Below, piece by piece: positions 49,553-58,970 of a DNA stretch of 64,000 bases. The stretch is from contig NZ_QCXS01000002.1 of assembly GCF_003260015.1 (NCBI RefSeq), forward strand, positions 2,170,001 through 2,234,000, written 5' to 3'. Source of the stretch: Nakamurella deserti (GTDB taxonomy: Bacteria; Actinomycetota; Actinomycetes; Mycobacteriales; Nakamurellaceae). The notes under the pieces are model-generated. The model worked only from the letters and a program-made list of their open reading frames with translations. It made no database searches and was not told the DNA's origin. The position numbers and the translations under genes are program-made. The first letter of the stretch is position 1. Every line of letters begins with the position of its first letter.

Positions 49553-50541
49553 CGGGTGCGCTCCACCACGAACCGGGTCAGGGAGGTCAGGGCGTCCCGG
49601 GCCGACGACGGCGGCAGGTCGCTCAGCGCGGCGGCCGCCTCCCCGGCGTAGCTGTCCAGGGTCTGCCGGGCCTGGACCATGCCGTCGGACGCCGACAGCA
49701 GCGCGACCGCCTCGGCCACCTCGGCCTCGTCGCGCAGCGGCCGGGACACCAGGTCGATGAGCCGGGAGTCGGTGCCGGCGGCGATCGTGTACAGCGCCGA
49801 CAGGGTCGGGACACCTTCACGCAGGTCGGTGCCCGGGGTCTTGCCGGAATCGGCGGACACGATGTCGATGATGTCGTCGGCGATCTGGAAGGCGACGCCG
49901 ACGGCGCGGCCGTACCGGCGGAGTGCGGCGATCTCGGCGTCGGTGGCGCCGGAGAACATCCCGGCGTAGCGGGCACAGGTGTCGATCAACGAGGCGGTCT
50001 TCTCGTCGAGCACCAGCAGGTGGTGCTCGATCGGGCTGCCGGTCGGCCCTGGGCCGACGGTCTCCCGGGTCTGCCCGGTGACGAGTTCGGCGAAGGTCTC
50101 GGCGATGATGCGGACGGCATCCGGACCGAGGTCGGCGACCAGCCGGGAGGCGTGGGCGAAGAGGAAGTCGCCGGTGAGGATGGCGATCGAGTTGTCCCAA
50201 CGGGCGTTGGCCGACTTCGCGCCACGGCGCACCTCGGCCTCGTCCATGACGTCGTCGTGGTACAGCGTCGCCAGGTGCACCAGCTCGACCACCGCCGCGG
50301 CGATGGCCACCTCGGGGGCGTCCGGTCGCGGTCCGATCCCGGCGGCGACCAGGGTGAACAGCGGGCGGAACCGCTTCCCGCCGGCGTGCATCAGGTGCGA
50401 GGCGGTCTCGGTGACGAACCCGAACTCGGACTGCAGTTCCTTGTCGAGCAGGTCTTCGACCGTGGCCAGGCCGTCGGTCACCCGCCGGGCGAGCGCCGGG
50501 TCGGCGAGCTCGATCCCGGCCATCACGCGAGGAGCAGTCAC
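49549..50541 (-). CDS. Polyprenyl diphosphate synthase (all-trans, menaquinone side chain)
   Basis: A 330-residue trans-prenyltransferase. The two Asp-rich motifs are LYHDDVMDEAEVRRG (first DDxxD) and FQIADDIIDIV (second), with GGKRFRPLFTL for substrate binding. The sequence resembles the octaprenyl/nonaprenyl synthases of the GrcC/IspB type, which make the menaquinone tail; chain length cannot be read reliably. It starts at GTG 50541, ten bases after the nuoN stop on the same strand, so it is probably the last gene of the nuo operon. Confidence 0.88.
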   Translation of the reverse strand: MTAPRVMAGIELADPALARRVTDGLATVEDLLDKELQSEFGFVTETASHLMHAGGKRFRPLFTLVAAGIGPRPDAPEVAIAAAVVELVHLATLYHDDVMDEAEVRRGAKSANARWDNSIAILTGDFLFAHASRLVADLGPDAVRIIAETFAELVTGQTRETVGPGPTGSPIEHHLLVLDEKTASLIDTCARYAGMFSGATDAEIAALRRYGRAVGVAFQIADDIIDIVSADSGKTPGTDLREGVPTLSALYTIAAGTDSRLIDLVSRPLRDEAEVAEAVALLSASDGMVQARQTLDSYAGEAAAALSDLPPSSARDALTSLTRFVVERTR

Positions 50542-50551
50542 ACCGACGACA

Positions 50552-52123
50552 TTACGACAGCAGCGGAACCTGGACGGCCAGAACGTCCAGGGCGGCGCTC
50601 GGGTACAGCCCCAGGCCCAGGGTCACCACGCCGCACACCACGACGACGGTCAGCACGAACGGGCTCGGCACGGTCACGGCGGGGCCACCGTCGACGGGCT
50701 CGGCGAAGAACATGAGCACCACGATCTTGAGGTAGAAGAACGCGGTGATCGCGGTCGCGACCATCGCCACCACCACCAGCGGCCCCATCCCCTGCTCCAT
50801 CGCGGCGCTGAACACGGTGAGCTTGCCGATGAAACCGCTGGTCAGCGGGATGCCGGCGAACGACAACAGGAACAGCGTCATCAGTCCGGCCACCCACGGG
50901 GACCGCCGGGCCAGACCCGCCCACTGCGACACCTGGGTGGCTTCGCCGTCGGCGTTGCGGACCAGCATCACCAGGGCCAGCGTCCCGATCGTGGCGAAGC
51001 CGTAGGTCAGCAGGTAGAACAGCGTGCCGGTGACGCCGTCGCTGGTGAGAGCCATCACGCCGAGCAGCAGGAAGCCCGCGTGGGCGACCGAGGAGTAGGC
51101 CAGCATCCGCTTGACGTCGCTCTGGGTGATGCCCAGGATCGCGCCGATCAGCATCGAGGCGATGGCGACACCCCACAGCGTGCCCTTCCAGTCCCACACC
51201 GAGGGCGCGAACGCGGAGTACAGCACCCGGGCCATCGCGGCGAACGCGGCGACCTTGGTGCAGGACGCCATGAACGCCGTGACCGGGGTCGGCGCCCCCT
51301 GGTAGACGTCCGGCGTCCAGGTGTGGAACGGCCCGACCGACCCCTTGAACAGCAGTCCGACCATCAGCAGCGCGAGACCGCCGAACAGCAGCGCATCGGT
51401 CCGGCCACCGGCCTGGGTGGCCAGGCCGATGTCGGCGTACCGCAGGCTGCCGGCGTAGCCGTAGAGCAACGCGATGCCGTACAGCAGGATGGCCGACGCG
51501 AAGGCGCCGAGGAGGAAGTACTTGACCGCCGCCTCCTGCGAGATCAGCCGGCGACGGCGGGCCAGCCCGCACATCAGGTACAGCGGGAGCGACAGCACCT
51601 CCAGACCGACGAACAGGGTGATCAGGTCCGCCGACGCCGGGAAGATCAGCATGCCGCCGGTGGCGAACAGCGCCAACGGGAAGACCTCGGTCTGCATGGG
51701 GGCGATCGTGCGGGTGCGGGCCCGCTCGCGGACCGCGGCGAGCGGCGCGGCCTGGGCCACGAAGGCCCCGCCCGGCTCGGCGGTGCGGTCGGCCATCAGC
51801 AGCACCGACGCCAGCGCCAACGCCAGCAGCACCCCCCACATCGCATACGTCGCCTGGTCGATCGACAGGGCCCCCGCCAGGGTCACCGCGTAGTGGCCGC
51901 CGGTGCCCTGCAGCACGGTGACCACCCCGGCCGCGACGATCGCCGTCACGGTCAGCGCGACCTGTGCGGCATAGCGCTGCCGGGCCTTGAGCAGCGCCTC
52001 GACCAGCACCCCGAGGCAGGCCGCGCCCAGGATGATCAGGATCGGCAGGATGGCGCCGTAGTCGATGCTCGGCGCGCTGATCGGCGCCACGGACACGGGG
52101 GCGGCCAGGATCACCGTGGTCAC
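50552..52123 (-). CDS. nuoN: NADH-quinone oxidoreductase subunit N
   Basis: NuoN, 523 residues with about 14 membrane segments, one of the three antiporter-like proton-pumping subunits of complex I. Key stretches are LFVGLEVLSLPLYLMCGLAR (with the conserved Glu), KYFLLGAFASAILLYGIALL, LLFKGSVGPFHTWTPDVYQG and ITQSDVKRMLAYSSVAHAGF. GTG 52123 overlaps the nuoM stop (GTGA). It carries a longer cytoplasmic loop (about 110-145, rich in Arg and Ala) than E. coli NuoN. Confidence 0.96.
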   Translation of the reverse strand: MTTVILAAPVSVAPISAPSIDYGAILPILIILGAACLGVLVEALLKARQRYAAQVALTVTAIVAAGVVTVLQGTGGHYAVTLAGALSIDQATYAMWGVLLALALASVLLMADRTAEPGGAFVAQAAPLAAVRERARTRTIAPMQTEVFPLALFATGGMLIFPASADLITLFVGLEVLSLPLYLMCGLARRRRLISQEAAVKYFLLGAFASAILLYGIALLYGYAGSLRYADIGLATQAGGRTDALLFGGLALLMVGLLFKGSVGPFHTWTPDVYQGAPTPVTAFMASCTKVAAFAAMARVLYSAFAPSVWDWKGTLWGVAIASMLIGAILGITQSDVKRMLAYSSVAHAGFLLLGVMALTSDGVTGTLFYLLTYGFATIGTLALVMLVRNADGEATQVSQWAGLARRSPWVAGLMTLFLLSFAGIPLTSGFIGKLTVFSAAMEQGMGPLVVVAMVATAITAFFYLKIVVLMFFAEPVDGGPAVTVPSPFVLTVVVVCGVVTLGLGLYPSAALDVLAVQVPLLS

Positions 52124-53841
52124 GGGTTGGCTCCTTCGATGGCCGGCGCCGGGTCGCTGTGCCCGGAGTCGGTGACGATCTGGGCGGCGGTCGGGTTGAT
52201 GACGTCGAGCACCGGCTTGGGATAGACGCCGAGCAGCAGGATGAGCGCGACGAGCGGGGTGAGCACGGCGATCTCGCGGGCCTTCAGATCACCGAACCGC
52301 AGCCGCGCGCGGACGGCCCCGAGCGGATCGGCGCTGTGCGCGTTCTCCTGCCCGGTCTCCTCCTCGTCCTCCAGGACGGCGTGCCGGGCCGGGGCGGTCA
52401 GCACCGCCGTCGAGGTGCTGCCGGTCAGCCGGCCGGTGGAGCCACCGCCGGGAACGGCCCCGAGGTCGGGCTCGGGCAGCAGCACACCGGCACCGCGGAC
52501 CGGGCCGGTCATCGTCCGCTGGAAGATCCACAGCATGTAGATCGCGGCGACGACGATGCCCACGGTGGCGATCGCTCCCCACACCGGCTGGGTGGCGAAG
52601 GTGCCCAGCAGTACCAGGAACTCGGCCACGAAGGAGCTGGTGCCGGGCAACGCGATGGTGGCCAGTGAGCCGATGAGGAACATCCCGGCCAGCAACGGCG
52701 CCACCTTCCAGACCCCGCCGTAGTCGCCGACCAGCCGGGAGCCGCCGCGGGCGGTGAGCATCCCGACGACGAGGAACAGCAGTCCGGTGGCCAGGCCGTG
52801 GGCGACCATGTAGAACACCGCGCCGCTCATCGCCTGGGTGGTGAACGCGAAGACCCCCATCGCGATGAAGCCGAAGTGCGCGATCGAGGTGAAGGTGACG
52901 AAGCGCTTGAGGTCACGCTGGCCGGCCGCGACGAGCCCGCCGTAGAAGATGCCGATGACCGACAGCGTGATGATCACCGGCGCGAGCTTCGCCGACGCGG
53001 CGGGCAGCAGCGGCAGGCAGATCCGCAGGAAGCCGAAGGTGCCGACCTTGTCCAGCACGCCGACGATCAGCGTTCCCGATCCCACCGGCGCCTCGGCGCC
53101 CGCGTCGGGCAGCCAGCTGTGCAACGGGAACAGCGGCGCCTTGATGGCGAAGGCGATGGCGAAGCCGGCGAAGATCCACATCTGGGTGGACTCCGGGATC
53201 TGGTCCGCGATGGCCCGCAGCTCCGCCCAGTCCAGCGTGCCGACCCCGGTCGCGGTGTGGCTCTTGCTCGTGACGTAGAGCCCGATGACCGAGGCCAGCA
53301 TCATCAGGCCGCCGAACAGCGAGTACAGGAAGAACTTGGTCGCCGCGTACGTCCGCCGCGGCCCGCCGAACGCCCCGATGAGGAAGTACATCGGGATGAG
53401 CATCAGCTCGAAGGCGACGTAGAAGACGAAGACGTCGGTGGCGGCGAAGACGGCCATCATCGTCGACTCGAGCACCAGCAGGAGCGCGAAGTAGCCGCCG
53501 ATGGTGCGCCCGGCCGGCAGCTTCTCCTCCCAGGAGGCACCGAGCACGATCGGCACCAGGACGGCGATCAGCGCGATCATCACCAGCGCGACGCCGTCGA
53601 TGCCGACGGAGAAGCCGATGCCCAGCGCCGGGATCCAGTCCGCGGACGCGGCGAACTGGTAGCCGGTGGCCGCCGGGGTGTACCCCACCCAGATCAGCGC
53701 GACCACCACGAGCTCGACGAGCGAGATCGCCAACGCGACCGTCTTGACCGTCGACGCGGGTGCGGTCTTCATCGCGCCGACGACGACGCCGCCGACCAGC
53801 GGCAGCAGCAGGACCACCAGCAACAACGCCGGACTCGTCAC
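52120..53841 (-). CDS. nuoM: NADH-quinone oxidoreductase subunit M
   Basis: NuoM, 573 residues, about 14 membrane segments, antiporter-like pump module. Family stretches are [20 protein letters not shown] (Glu of the proton path), [20 protein letters not shown] and [20 protein letters not shown] hydrophilic loop (about 470-535, containing [10 protein letters not shown]) between the last segments is longer than usual. GTG 53841 forms GTGA with the nuoL stop. Confidence 0.96.
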   Translation of the reverse strand: MTSPALLLVVLLLPLVGGVVVGAMKTAPASTVKTVALAISLVELVVVALIWVGYTPAATGYQFAASADWIPALGIGFSVGIDGVALVMIALIAVLVPIVLGASWEEKLPAGRTIGGYFALLLVLESTMMAVFAATDVFVFYVAFELMLIPMYFLIGAFGGPRRTYAATKFFLYSLFGGLMMLASVIGLYVTSKSHTATGVGTLDWAELRAIADQIPESTQMWIFAGFAIAFAIKAPLFPLHSWLPDAGAEAPVGSGTLIVGVLDKVGTFGFLRICLPLLPAASAKLAPVIITLSVIGIFYGGLVAAGQRDLKRFVTFTSIAHFGFIAMGVFAFTTQAMSGAVFYMVAHGLATGLLFLVVGMLTARGGSRLVGDYGGVWKVAPLLAGMFLIGSLATIALPGTSSFVAEFLVLLGTFATQPVWGAIATVGIVVAAIYMLWIFQRTMTGPVRGAGVLLPEPDLGAVPGGGSTGRLTGSTSTAVLTAPARHAVLEDEEETGQENAHSADPLGAVRARLRFGDLKAREIAVLTPLVALILLLGVYPKPVLDVINPTAAQIVTDSGHSDPAPAIEGANP

Positions 53842-55829
53842 ACGAACCTCACCAGCAGCAGGGCGGCGACGACCAGGAAGGTGCCGCCGAGCATCGACAG
53901 GGCGTAGGACCGGACGAAGCCGGTCTGGGTACGGCGGGCCCGCGCGCTGAACGCGGCCAGGACGGTGCCGGAGCCGCTGACCGTCCGGTCCACCGCGGAG
54001 GTGTCCAGGTCGGTGAGCGCGCGGGTGAGGGCGATCCCGGGACGGGCGAAGAGCGTCTCGTTGACGAGATTGCCGCCGACGTCGGCCCGGGCCAGCCGGA
54101 CCAGCGCGGGCACCCGGGCCGGTGCGGTGACCGGCACCGGCCGGTTGCCCACGCGGACCCAGGCGACGGCGATGCCGAGCGCGATCACCACCAGCGTCGC
54201 GACGGTGATCACCAGCGGCGACAGGATCTCCGGGTGGGGCTCGGTGAACTCCCCCACCGAGGGGGTCAGCCAGTGCGCGAGCCGCTCGCCGCTCGCGAGG
54301 ACGAACCCGGCGAAGACCGAGCCGAACGCCAGCACCACCATCGGCGCGGTCATCGTCACCGGCGACTCGTGCGGGTGGTAGTCGTGCCCGTCGGCCGAGC
54401 GCTGTCCCTGCCAGCGCTGCTCGCCGAAGAACGTCATCAGCATCAGCCGGGTCATGTAGAACGCGGTCAGGCCGGCGCCGATCAGCGCGGCGCCGCCGAG
54501 CAGCCAGCCGCGCACGCCGCCCGCGGCGAACGCCGCCTCGATGATCGGGTCCTTGGAGTAGAAGCCGGACAGGAACGGGAAGCCGATCAGCGCCAGGTAG
54601 CCGAGGGTGAAGGTGGCGAAGGTGACCGGCATCAGCCGCCACAGCCCGCCGTAGTGGCGCATGTCGACGTCGTCGTTCATCGCGTGCATCACCGAGCCGG
54701 CCCCGAGGAACAGCCCGGCCTTGAAGAAGCCGTGGGTGAGCAGGTGCAGGATGCCCAGCGCGTAGACGCCGGCCCCGAGGCCGACGGCCAGGAACATGTA
54801 GCCGATCTGGCTGACCGTGGAGTACGCCAGCACCTTCTTGATGTCGTCCTTGGCGCAGCCGGCGATGCAGCCGACCAGCAGGGTCACCGCGCCGATGATG
54901 GTGACGACGAGCCGCCCGTCGTCGGTGAGGTCGAACACCGGGTAGGACCGGGTGATCAGGTAGACGCCGGCGGTGACCATGGTGGCCGCGTGGATGAGCG
55001 CCGACACGGGGGTCGGGCCCTCCATGGCGTCGGGCAGCCAGGCCTGCAGCGGCACCTGGCCGGACTTGCCGCACGCACCCAGCAGCAGCAGCAGCGCGAT
55101 CAGCGTGACGGTGCCGGGTGACACCTCACCGATGCGGCTGAACACCCCGTCGAAGCTGGTGGTGCCCAACTCCTTGAACATCAGGAAGATCGCGATGGCC
55201 AGGCCCACGTCACCGACGCGGTTCATGATGAACGCCTTCTTCGCCGCGGTCGCCGCGGCCGGGCGGTACGACCAGAACCCGATCAGCAGGTACGACGCCA
55301 GACCCACGCCTTCCCAGCCGGCGTACAGCGTGACGAACGAGTTGCCCAGGACGAGCAGCAGCATCGCCGCGACGAACAGGTTGAGGTAGGCGAAGAACCG
55401 CCTACGGTCGGGGTCGTGGGCCATGTAGCCCAGCGAGTAGACGTGGATGAGCGAACCGACACCGGTGATCAGCAGCACGAAGGTCAGTGACAGCGGGTCG
55501 ATCCGCAGGCCGAAATCGACCTGCAGCGCCTCCACCGGGATCCACGAGAACAGCTGGACGTCGTTGATCCGGGCACCCTCGGGCAGCCCGGTGACCTGGA
55601 GGAACATCAGCACGCTGAGGACGAACGGCGCCGCGACCATGGCCACGGCCAGGTACGGCCCGACGGCGTTCAGCCGCCGGCCGCCGATGAGCAGCAGGGC
55701 GCTGCCGACCAGCGGCAGGGCGACCAGCAGCAGGGCCGCGGCGGAGATCCCGGTGGCGGCGGCCGCGGGGACGTAGCCCTCGGCGGCGAGCGCTTGGGCA
55801 GCCGGTGCGGCCTGGGTGAGAACGGTCAT
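53838..55829 (-). CDS. nuoL: NADH-quinone oxidoreductase subunit L
   Basis: NuoL, 663 residues. It has about 16 membrane segments plus the long lateral helix near the C-terminus that runs along the membrane arm. Family stretches are [54 protein letters not shown] and [19 protein letters not shown]. The ATG at 55829 is 63 bases after nuoK, the largest gap in the J-N series. Confidence 0.97.
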   Translation of the reverse strand: MTVLTQAAPAAQALAAEGYVPAAAATGISAAALLLVALPLVGSALLLIGGRRLNAVGPYLAVAMVAAPFVLSVLMFLQVTGLPEGARINDVQLFSWIPVEALQVDFGLRIDPLSLTFVLLITGVGSLIHVYSLGYMAHDPDRRRFFAYLNLFVAAMLLLVLGNSFVTLYAGWEGVGLASYLLIGFWSYRPAAATAAKKAFIMNRVGDVGLAIAIFLMFKELGTTSFDGVFSRIGEVSPGTVTLIALLLLLGACGKSGQVPLQAWLPDAMEGPTPVSALIHAATMVTAGVYLITRSYPVFDLTDDGRLVVTIIGAVTLLVGCIAGCAKDDIKKVLAYSTVSQIGYMFLAVGLGAGVYALGILHLLTHGFFKAGLFLGAGSVMHAMNDDVDMRHYGGLWRLMPVTFATFTLGYLALIGFPFLSGFYSKDPIIEAAFAAGGVRGWLLGGAALIGAGLTAFYMTRLMLMTFFGEQRWQGQRSADGHDYHPHESPVTMTAPMVVLAFGSVFAGFVLASGERLAHWLTPSVGEFTEPHPEILSPLVITVATLVVIALGIAVAWVRVGNRPVPVTAPARVPALVRLARADVGGNLVNETLFARPGIALTRALTDLDTSAVDRTVSGSGTVLAAFSARARRTQTGFVRSYALSMLGGTFLVVAALLLVRFV

Positions 55830-55892
55830 TGTCCTGGGGTCCCCGGTTCGGCTCGGGTGAGTCTGGGAGGCGGTGGCGAAGCGGCGGGTGGG

Positions 55893-56192
55893 TCAGTACT
55901 TCAGCAGGTTCGCGTCGTCGATGGAGGCGCTGCGGCGGCTGCGGAAGATCGACATGATGATGGCCAGCCCGACGACGACCTCGGCGGCGGCGACGACCAT
56001 CACGAAGAAGGCCATCACCTCGCCGTGCAGGTTGCCGTTGATGCGGGAGAAGGTGACCAGCGTCAGGTTGACCGCGTTGAGCATCAGCTCGATGCACATG
56101 AACACGACGATGGCGTTGCGACGGACCAACACGCCGACGGCCCCGATGCCGAAGAGCAGCGCGGACAGCAGCAGGTACCAGGTGGGGGTCAT
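55893..56192 (-). CDS. nuoK: NADH-quinone oxidoreductase subunit K
   Basis: NuoK, 99 residues with three membrane segments. [16 protein letters not shown] and [15 protein letters not shown] hold the two buried glutamates of the proton path. ATG 56192 overlaps the nuoJ stop (ATGA). Confidence 0.96.
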   Translation of the reverse strand: MTPTWYLLLSALLFGIGAVGVLVRRNAIVVFMCIELMLNAVNLTLVTFSRINGNLHGEVMAFFVMVVAAAEVVVGLAIIMSIFRSRRSASIDDANLLKY

Positions 56193-57064
56193 CGGTTCTC
56201 CCTCTCCGACCGCGGCTGGGGACGCGCCGGCGGACGGCCGGCGGTGAGCTCGGACGTCTCGGACGCGGTGTCGCCCGCGTGCCCGACCTGCTCCAGTGGC
56301 GACAGGTCCCGGTCCTCCCGGTGCCGTCGGGCCACCTGTTCGCTGACACTCTGCTCGACCAGCGACGACACCGACTCGGGGGCGACGGTGCCGTCGGGCA
56401 GCAGCGCCGGGGTGGCGTTGGACGACGAGGTGGCGAACACGCCCGGGCCGGGCAGCGGCGACATCCGGCCCGACCGCATCCGCGCGCGGACCATCTGCTT
56501 CTGACTGCGCTTCTGGCCGGGGGTGCGCTCCACGTGGGCCAGCACCATCGCGCCCAGCGCCGCGGTGATCAGCAGCGCACTGGTGAGCTCGAACGGGAAC
56601 AGGAACGTCGTGAACAGCTCCTCGGCGATGGCGCCCATCTCACCGCGTTCGGCGATCGCACCCTGCAGGCCGAGCGGCTCGATCCCCGACAGCGCGTGCA
56701 CCAACCCGGTGACGAGCAGCCCGACGAGCCCGATGCCGACCATGAGGGCCGCGACCCGCTGACCGCGCAGGACCTCGATGATGGAGTCGCCGGAAGCGCG
56801 GCCGGTGAGCATCAGCACGAACAGGAACAGCATCATGATCGCGCCGGTGTAGACGATGATCTGCACGAAGCCCAGGAACTGGGCGCCCTGCACCAGGTAC
56901 ATCACGCCGATCGAGAGCATGGTGGAGGCCAGCCACAGCGCCGAGTGCACGGCGTTCTTCGCGAACACCATGCCGATCGCGCCGAGCAGGGCCAGCGGAC
57001 CGAGCACGAAGAAGGCGATCTGTTCGCCGGTCCCCGCGGCGCCGGTCAGGGCGTCCGGGTTCAC
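56189..57064 (-). CDS. nuoJ: NADH-quinone oxidoreductase subunit J
   Basis: NuoJ, 291 residues: five membrane segments in the first 175 residues ([20 protein letters not shown] is the conserved third-helix region), then a hydrophilic, Arg/Ser/Glu-rich C-terminal tail of about 100 residues, which E. coli NuoJ (184) lacks but actinobacterial versions often have. GTG 57064 overlaps the nuoI stop (GTGA). Confidence 0.94.
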   Translation of the reverse strand: MNPDALTGAAGTGEQIAFFVLGPLALLGAIGMVFAKNAVHSALWLASTMLSIGVMYLVQGAQFLGFVQIIVYTGAIMMLFLFVLMLTGRASGDSIIEVLRGQRVAALMVGIGLVGLLVTGLVHALSGIEPLGLQGAIAERGEMGAIAEELFTTFLFPFELTSALLITAALGAMVLAHVERTPGQKRSQKQMVRARMRSGRMSPLPGPGVFATSSSNATPALLPDGTVAPESVSSLVEQSVSEQVARRHREDRDLSPLEQVGHAGDTASETSELTAGRPPARPQPRSERENR

Positions 57065-57609
57065 CGGGCCGCCCCGTGCTGGACCGGCGTCAACGGCAGC
57101 TTCTGCCGCAGGAGCTCGGGCCCGTGGACGTAGTAGTCGTCGGAGTCGCCGAGCCGTAGCGGGTGCGGCGGCTGCTCCATGCCGGGCAGCAGCGGGGCCA
57201 GCAGCATGTCCTTGGTGTAGATCAGCCGCTGCCGTTCGTCGTCGGCGAGCTCGTACTCGTTGGTCATGGTCAACGAGCGCGTGGGGCAGGCCTCGATGCA
57301 CAACCCGCAACCGATGCAGCGCAGGTAGTTGATCTGGTAGTTCGCGCCGTACCGCTCGCCCGGTGAGTACCGCGCCTCCTCGGTGTTGTCGCCGCCCTCG
57401 ACGAAGATCGCGTCGGCCGGGCACGCCCAGGCGCACAGCTCACAGCCGACGCACTTCTCCAGCCCGTCGGGGTGCCGGTTGAGCTGGTGCCGCCCGTGGT
57501 ACCGCGGTGCGGTCGGCTCGGGGTTCTTGGGATAGTCCTCGGTGACCACCGGCTTGAACATGGTGGCGAAGGTGACGCCGAAACCCTTGACCGGATCGAA
57601 GACGGACAT
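57061..57609 (-). CDS. nuoI: NADH-quinone oxidoreductase subunit I
   Basis: NuoI, 182 residues, carries clusters N6a and N6b. The two ferredoxin motifs are [16 protein letters not shown] and [19 protein letters not shown] 57609 overlaps the nuoH stop by one base (TGATG). Confidence 0.97.
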   Translation of the reverse strand: MSVFDPVKGFGVTFATMFKPVVTEDYPKNPEPTAPRYHGRHQLNRHPDGLEKCVGCELCAWACPADAIFVEGGDNTEEARYSPGERYGANYQINYLRCIGCGLCIEACPTRSLTMTNEYELADDERQRLIYTKDMLLAPLLPGMEQPPHPLRLGDSDDYYVHGPELLRQKLPLTPVQHGAAR

Positions 57610-58970
57610 CAGGGCCTCCCTTCCTGGGCGACGGACGACGCGGCGGCGGCCGACGGTGCGGTGGGTACGGTCGTCCGCTGGGCGGGCGCGGGGATGCGCA
57701 GGTCCAGCGCCGGGATCGGGTAGCTGGTGGCGGCCGGTCGGACGACGGTGGGCAGCGCCGTCCCCGGCGGCGCGTCGAGCAGGTCGTCGTCGTAGACGGT
57801 GCCGTCGTCGTCCGGGTCGTCGTCCGCAGCCGCCTTCGCGGGCCAGAAGAACGCCACGACGAGCAGCACCAGGACCGGCCCGGCCATCCAGAGCACGACC
57901 TGGCCGGTGCTCAGGTCGGTGGCGTTGTTGAGCACCCGAGCGGTGCCGACGAGCACGATCCAGGCCAGCGAGACCGGGACGAGCACCTTCCAGCCCAGGG
58001 CCATGAACTGGTCGTAGCGGATGCGCGGCAGCGAGCCGCGGATCCAGACGAAGAAGAACATCACCAGGACGACCTTGATCAGGAACCAGACGAAGGTGAT
58101 CCAGCCGCTGTTGGCGCCGTCCCACAGCGACAGCGGCCACGGGGCCCGCCAGCCGCCGAGGAACAGCGTGGTGGCGATGGCCGAGACGTTGATGACGTTG
58201 ATGTACTCGCCGAGGAAGAACAGCCCGAACCGCATGCCGGTGTACTCGGTGTTGAAGCCACCGACGAGCTCACCCTCGGCCTCGGCCATGTCGAACGGCG
58301 CCCGGTTGGTCTCCCCGACCATGGCGATCGCGTAGACCACGAAGCTGACCGGCAGCAGCCAGAAATACCAGCCGTGCTCCTGCTGGGCGACGATGCCCGA
58401 GGTGGACAGCGTCCCGGAGTAGAGGAAGACGGCGACGAAGCACAGACCCATCGCGATCTCGTAGGAGATCAGCTGGGCGGCCGAGCGCAGGCCACCGAGC
58501 AGCGGATAGGTGGAACCGGAGGCCCAGCCACCGAGGGCGATGCCGTAGACGCCGATCGCGGCGAAGGCCAGCACCGCCAGCGCACCGGCCGACAGGTCGG
58601 TGAGCTGCAACGCGGTCTCGTGGCCGAACATCGTCACCGGCCCGCCCATCGGGATGACGGCGAAGGTGAGGAACGCCGGGATCGAGATCATCAGCGGCGC
58701 GAGGACGAACACCACCCTGTCCGCCCCGGACGGGATCATGCCCTCCTTGAAGATGAGCTTCACCGCGTCGGCGACGGGCTGCAGGATCCCCCACGGACCG
58801 TTCCAGTTCGGGCCCGGACGGTGCTGCATGCGGCCGACGACCTTGCGTTCGAACCAGATCGCGAACAGCGTCATCAGCAGCAGGAAGACGAAGACGCCGA
58901 TCGCCTTGATCAGCATCAGCCAGACCGGGTCGCCGGCGAGCAGCCCGGCGACGGAGCCGTCGTCGCTCAT
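57609..58970 (-). CDS. nuoH: NADH-quinone oxidoreductase subunit H
   Basis: NuoH, 453 residues, eight membrane segments, forms the quinone chamber with NuoB and NuoD. Family stretches are [40 protein letters not shown] and [17 protein letters not shown]. The last 75 residues are a soluble tail rich in Asp, Ala and Pro, longer than in E. coli (325). ATG 58970 overlaps the nuoG stop (ATGA). Confidence 0.97.
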   Translation of the reverse strand: MSDDGSVAGLLAGDPVWLMLIKAIGVFVFLLLMTLFAIWFERKVVGRMQHRPGPNWNGPWGILQPVADAVKLIFKEGMIPSGADRVVFVLAPLMISIPAFLTFAVIPMGGPVTMFGHETALQLTDLSAGALAVLAFAAIGVYGIALGGWASGSTYPLLGGLRSAAQLISYEIAMGLCFVAVFLYSGTLSTSGIVAQQEHGWYFWLLPVSFVVYAIAMVGETNRAPFDMAEAEGELVGGFNTEYTGMRFGLFFLGEYINVINVSAIATTLFLGGWRAPWPLSLWDGANSGWITFVWFLIKVVLVMFFFVWIRGSLPRIRYDQFMALGWKVLVPVSLAWIVLVGTARVLNNATDLSTGQVVLWMAGPVLVLLVVAFFWPAKAAADDDPDDDGTVYDDDLLDAPPGTALPTVVRPAATSYPIPALDLRIPAPAQRTTVPTAPSAAAASSVAQEGRP

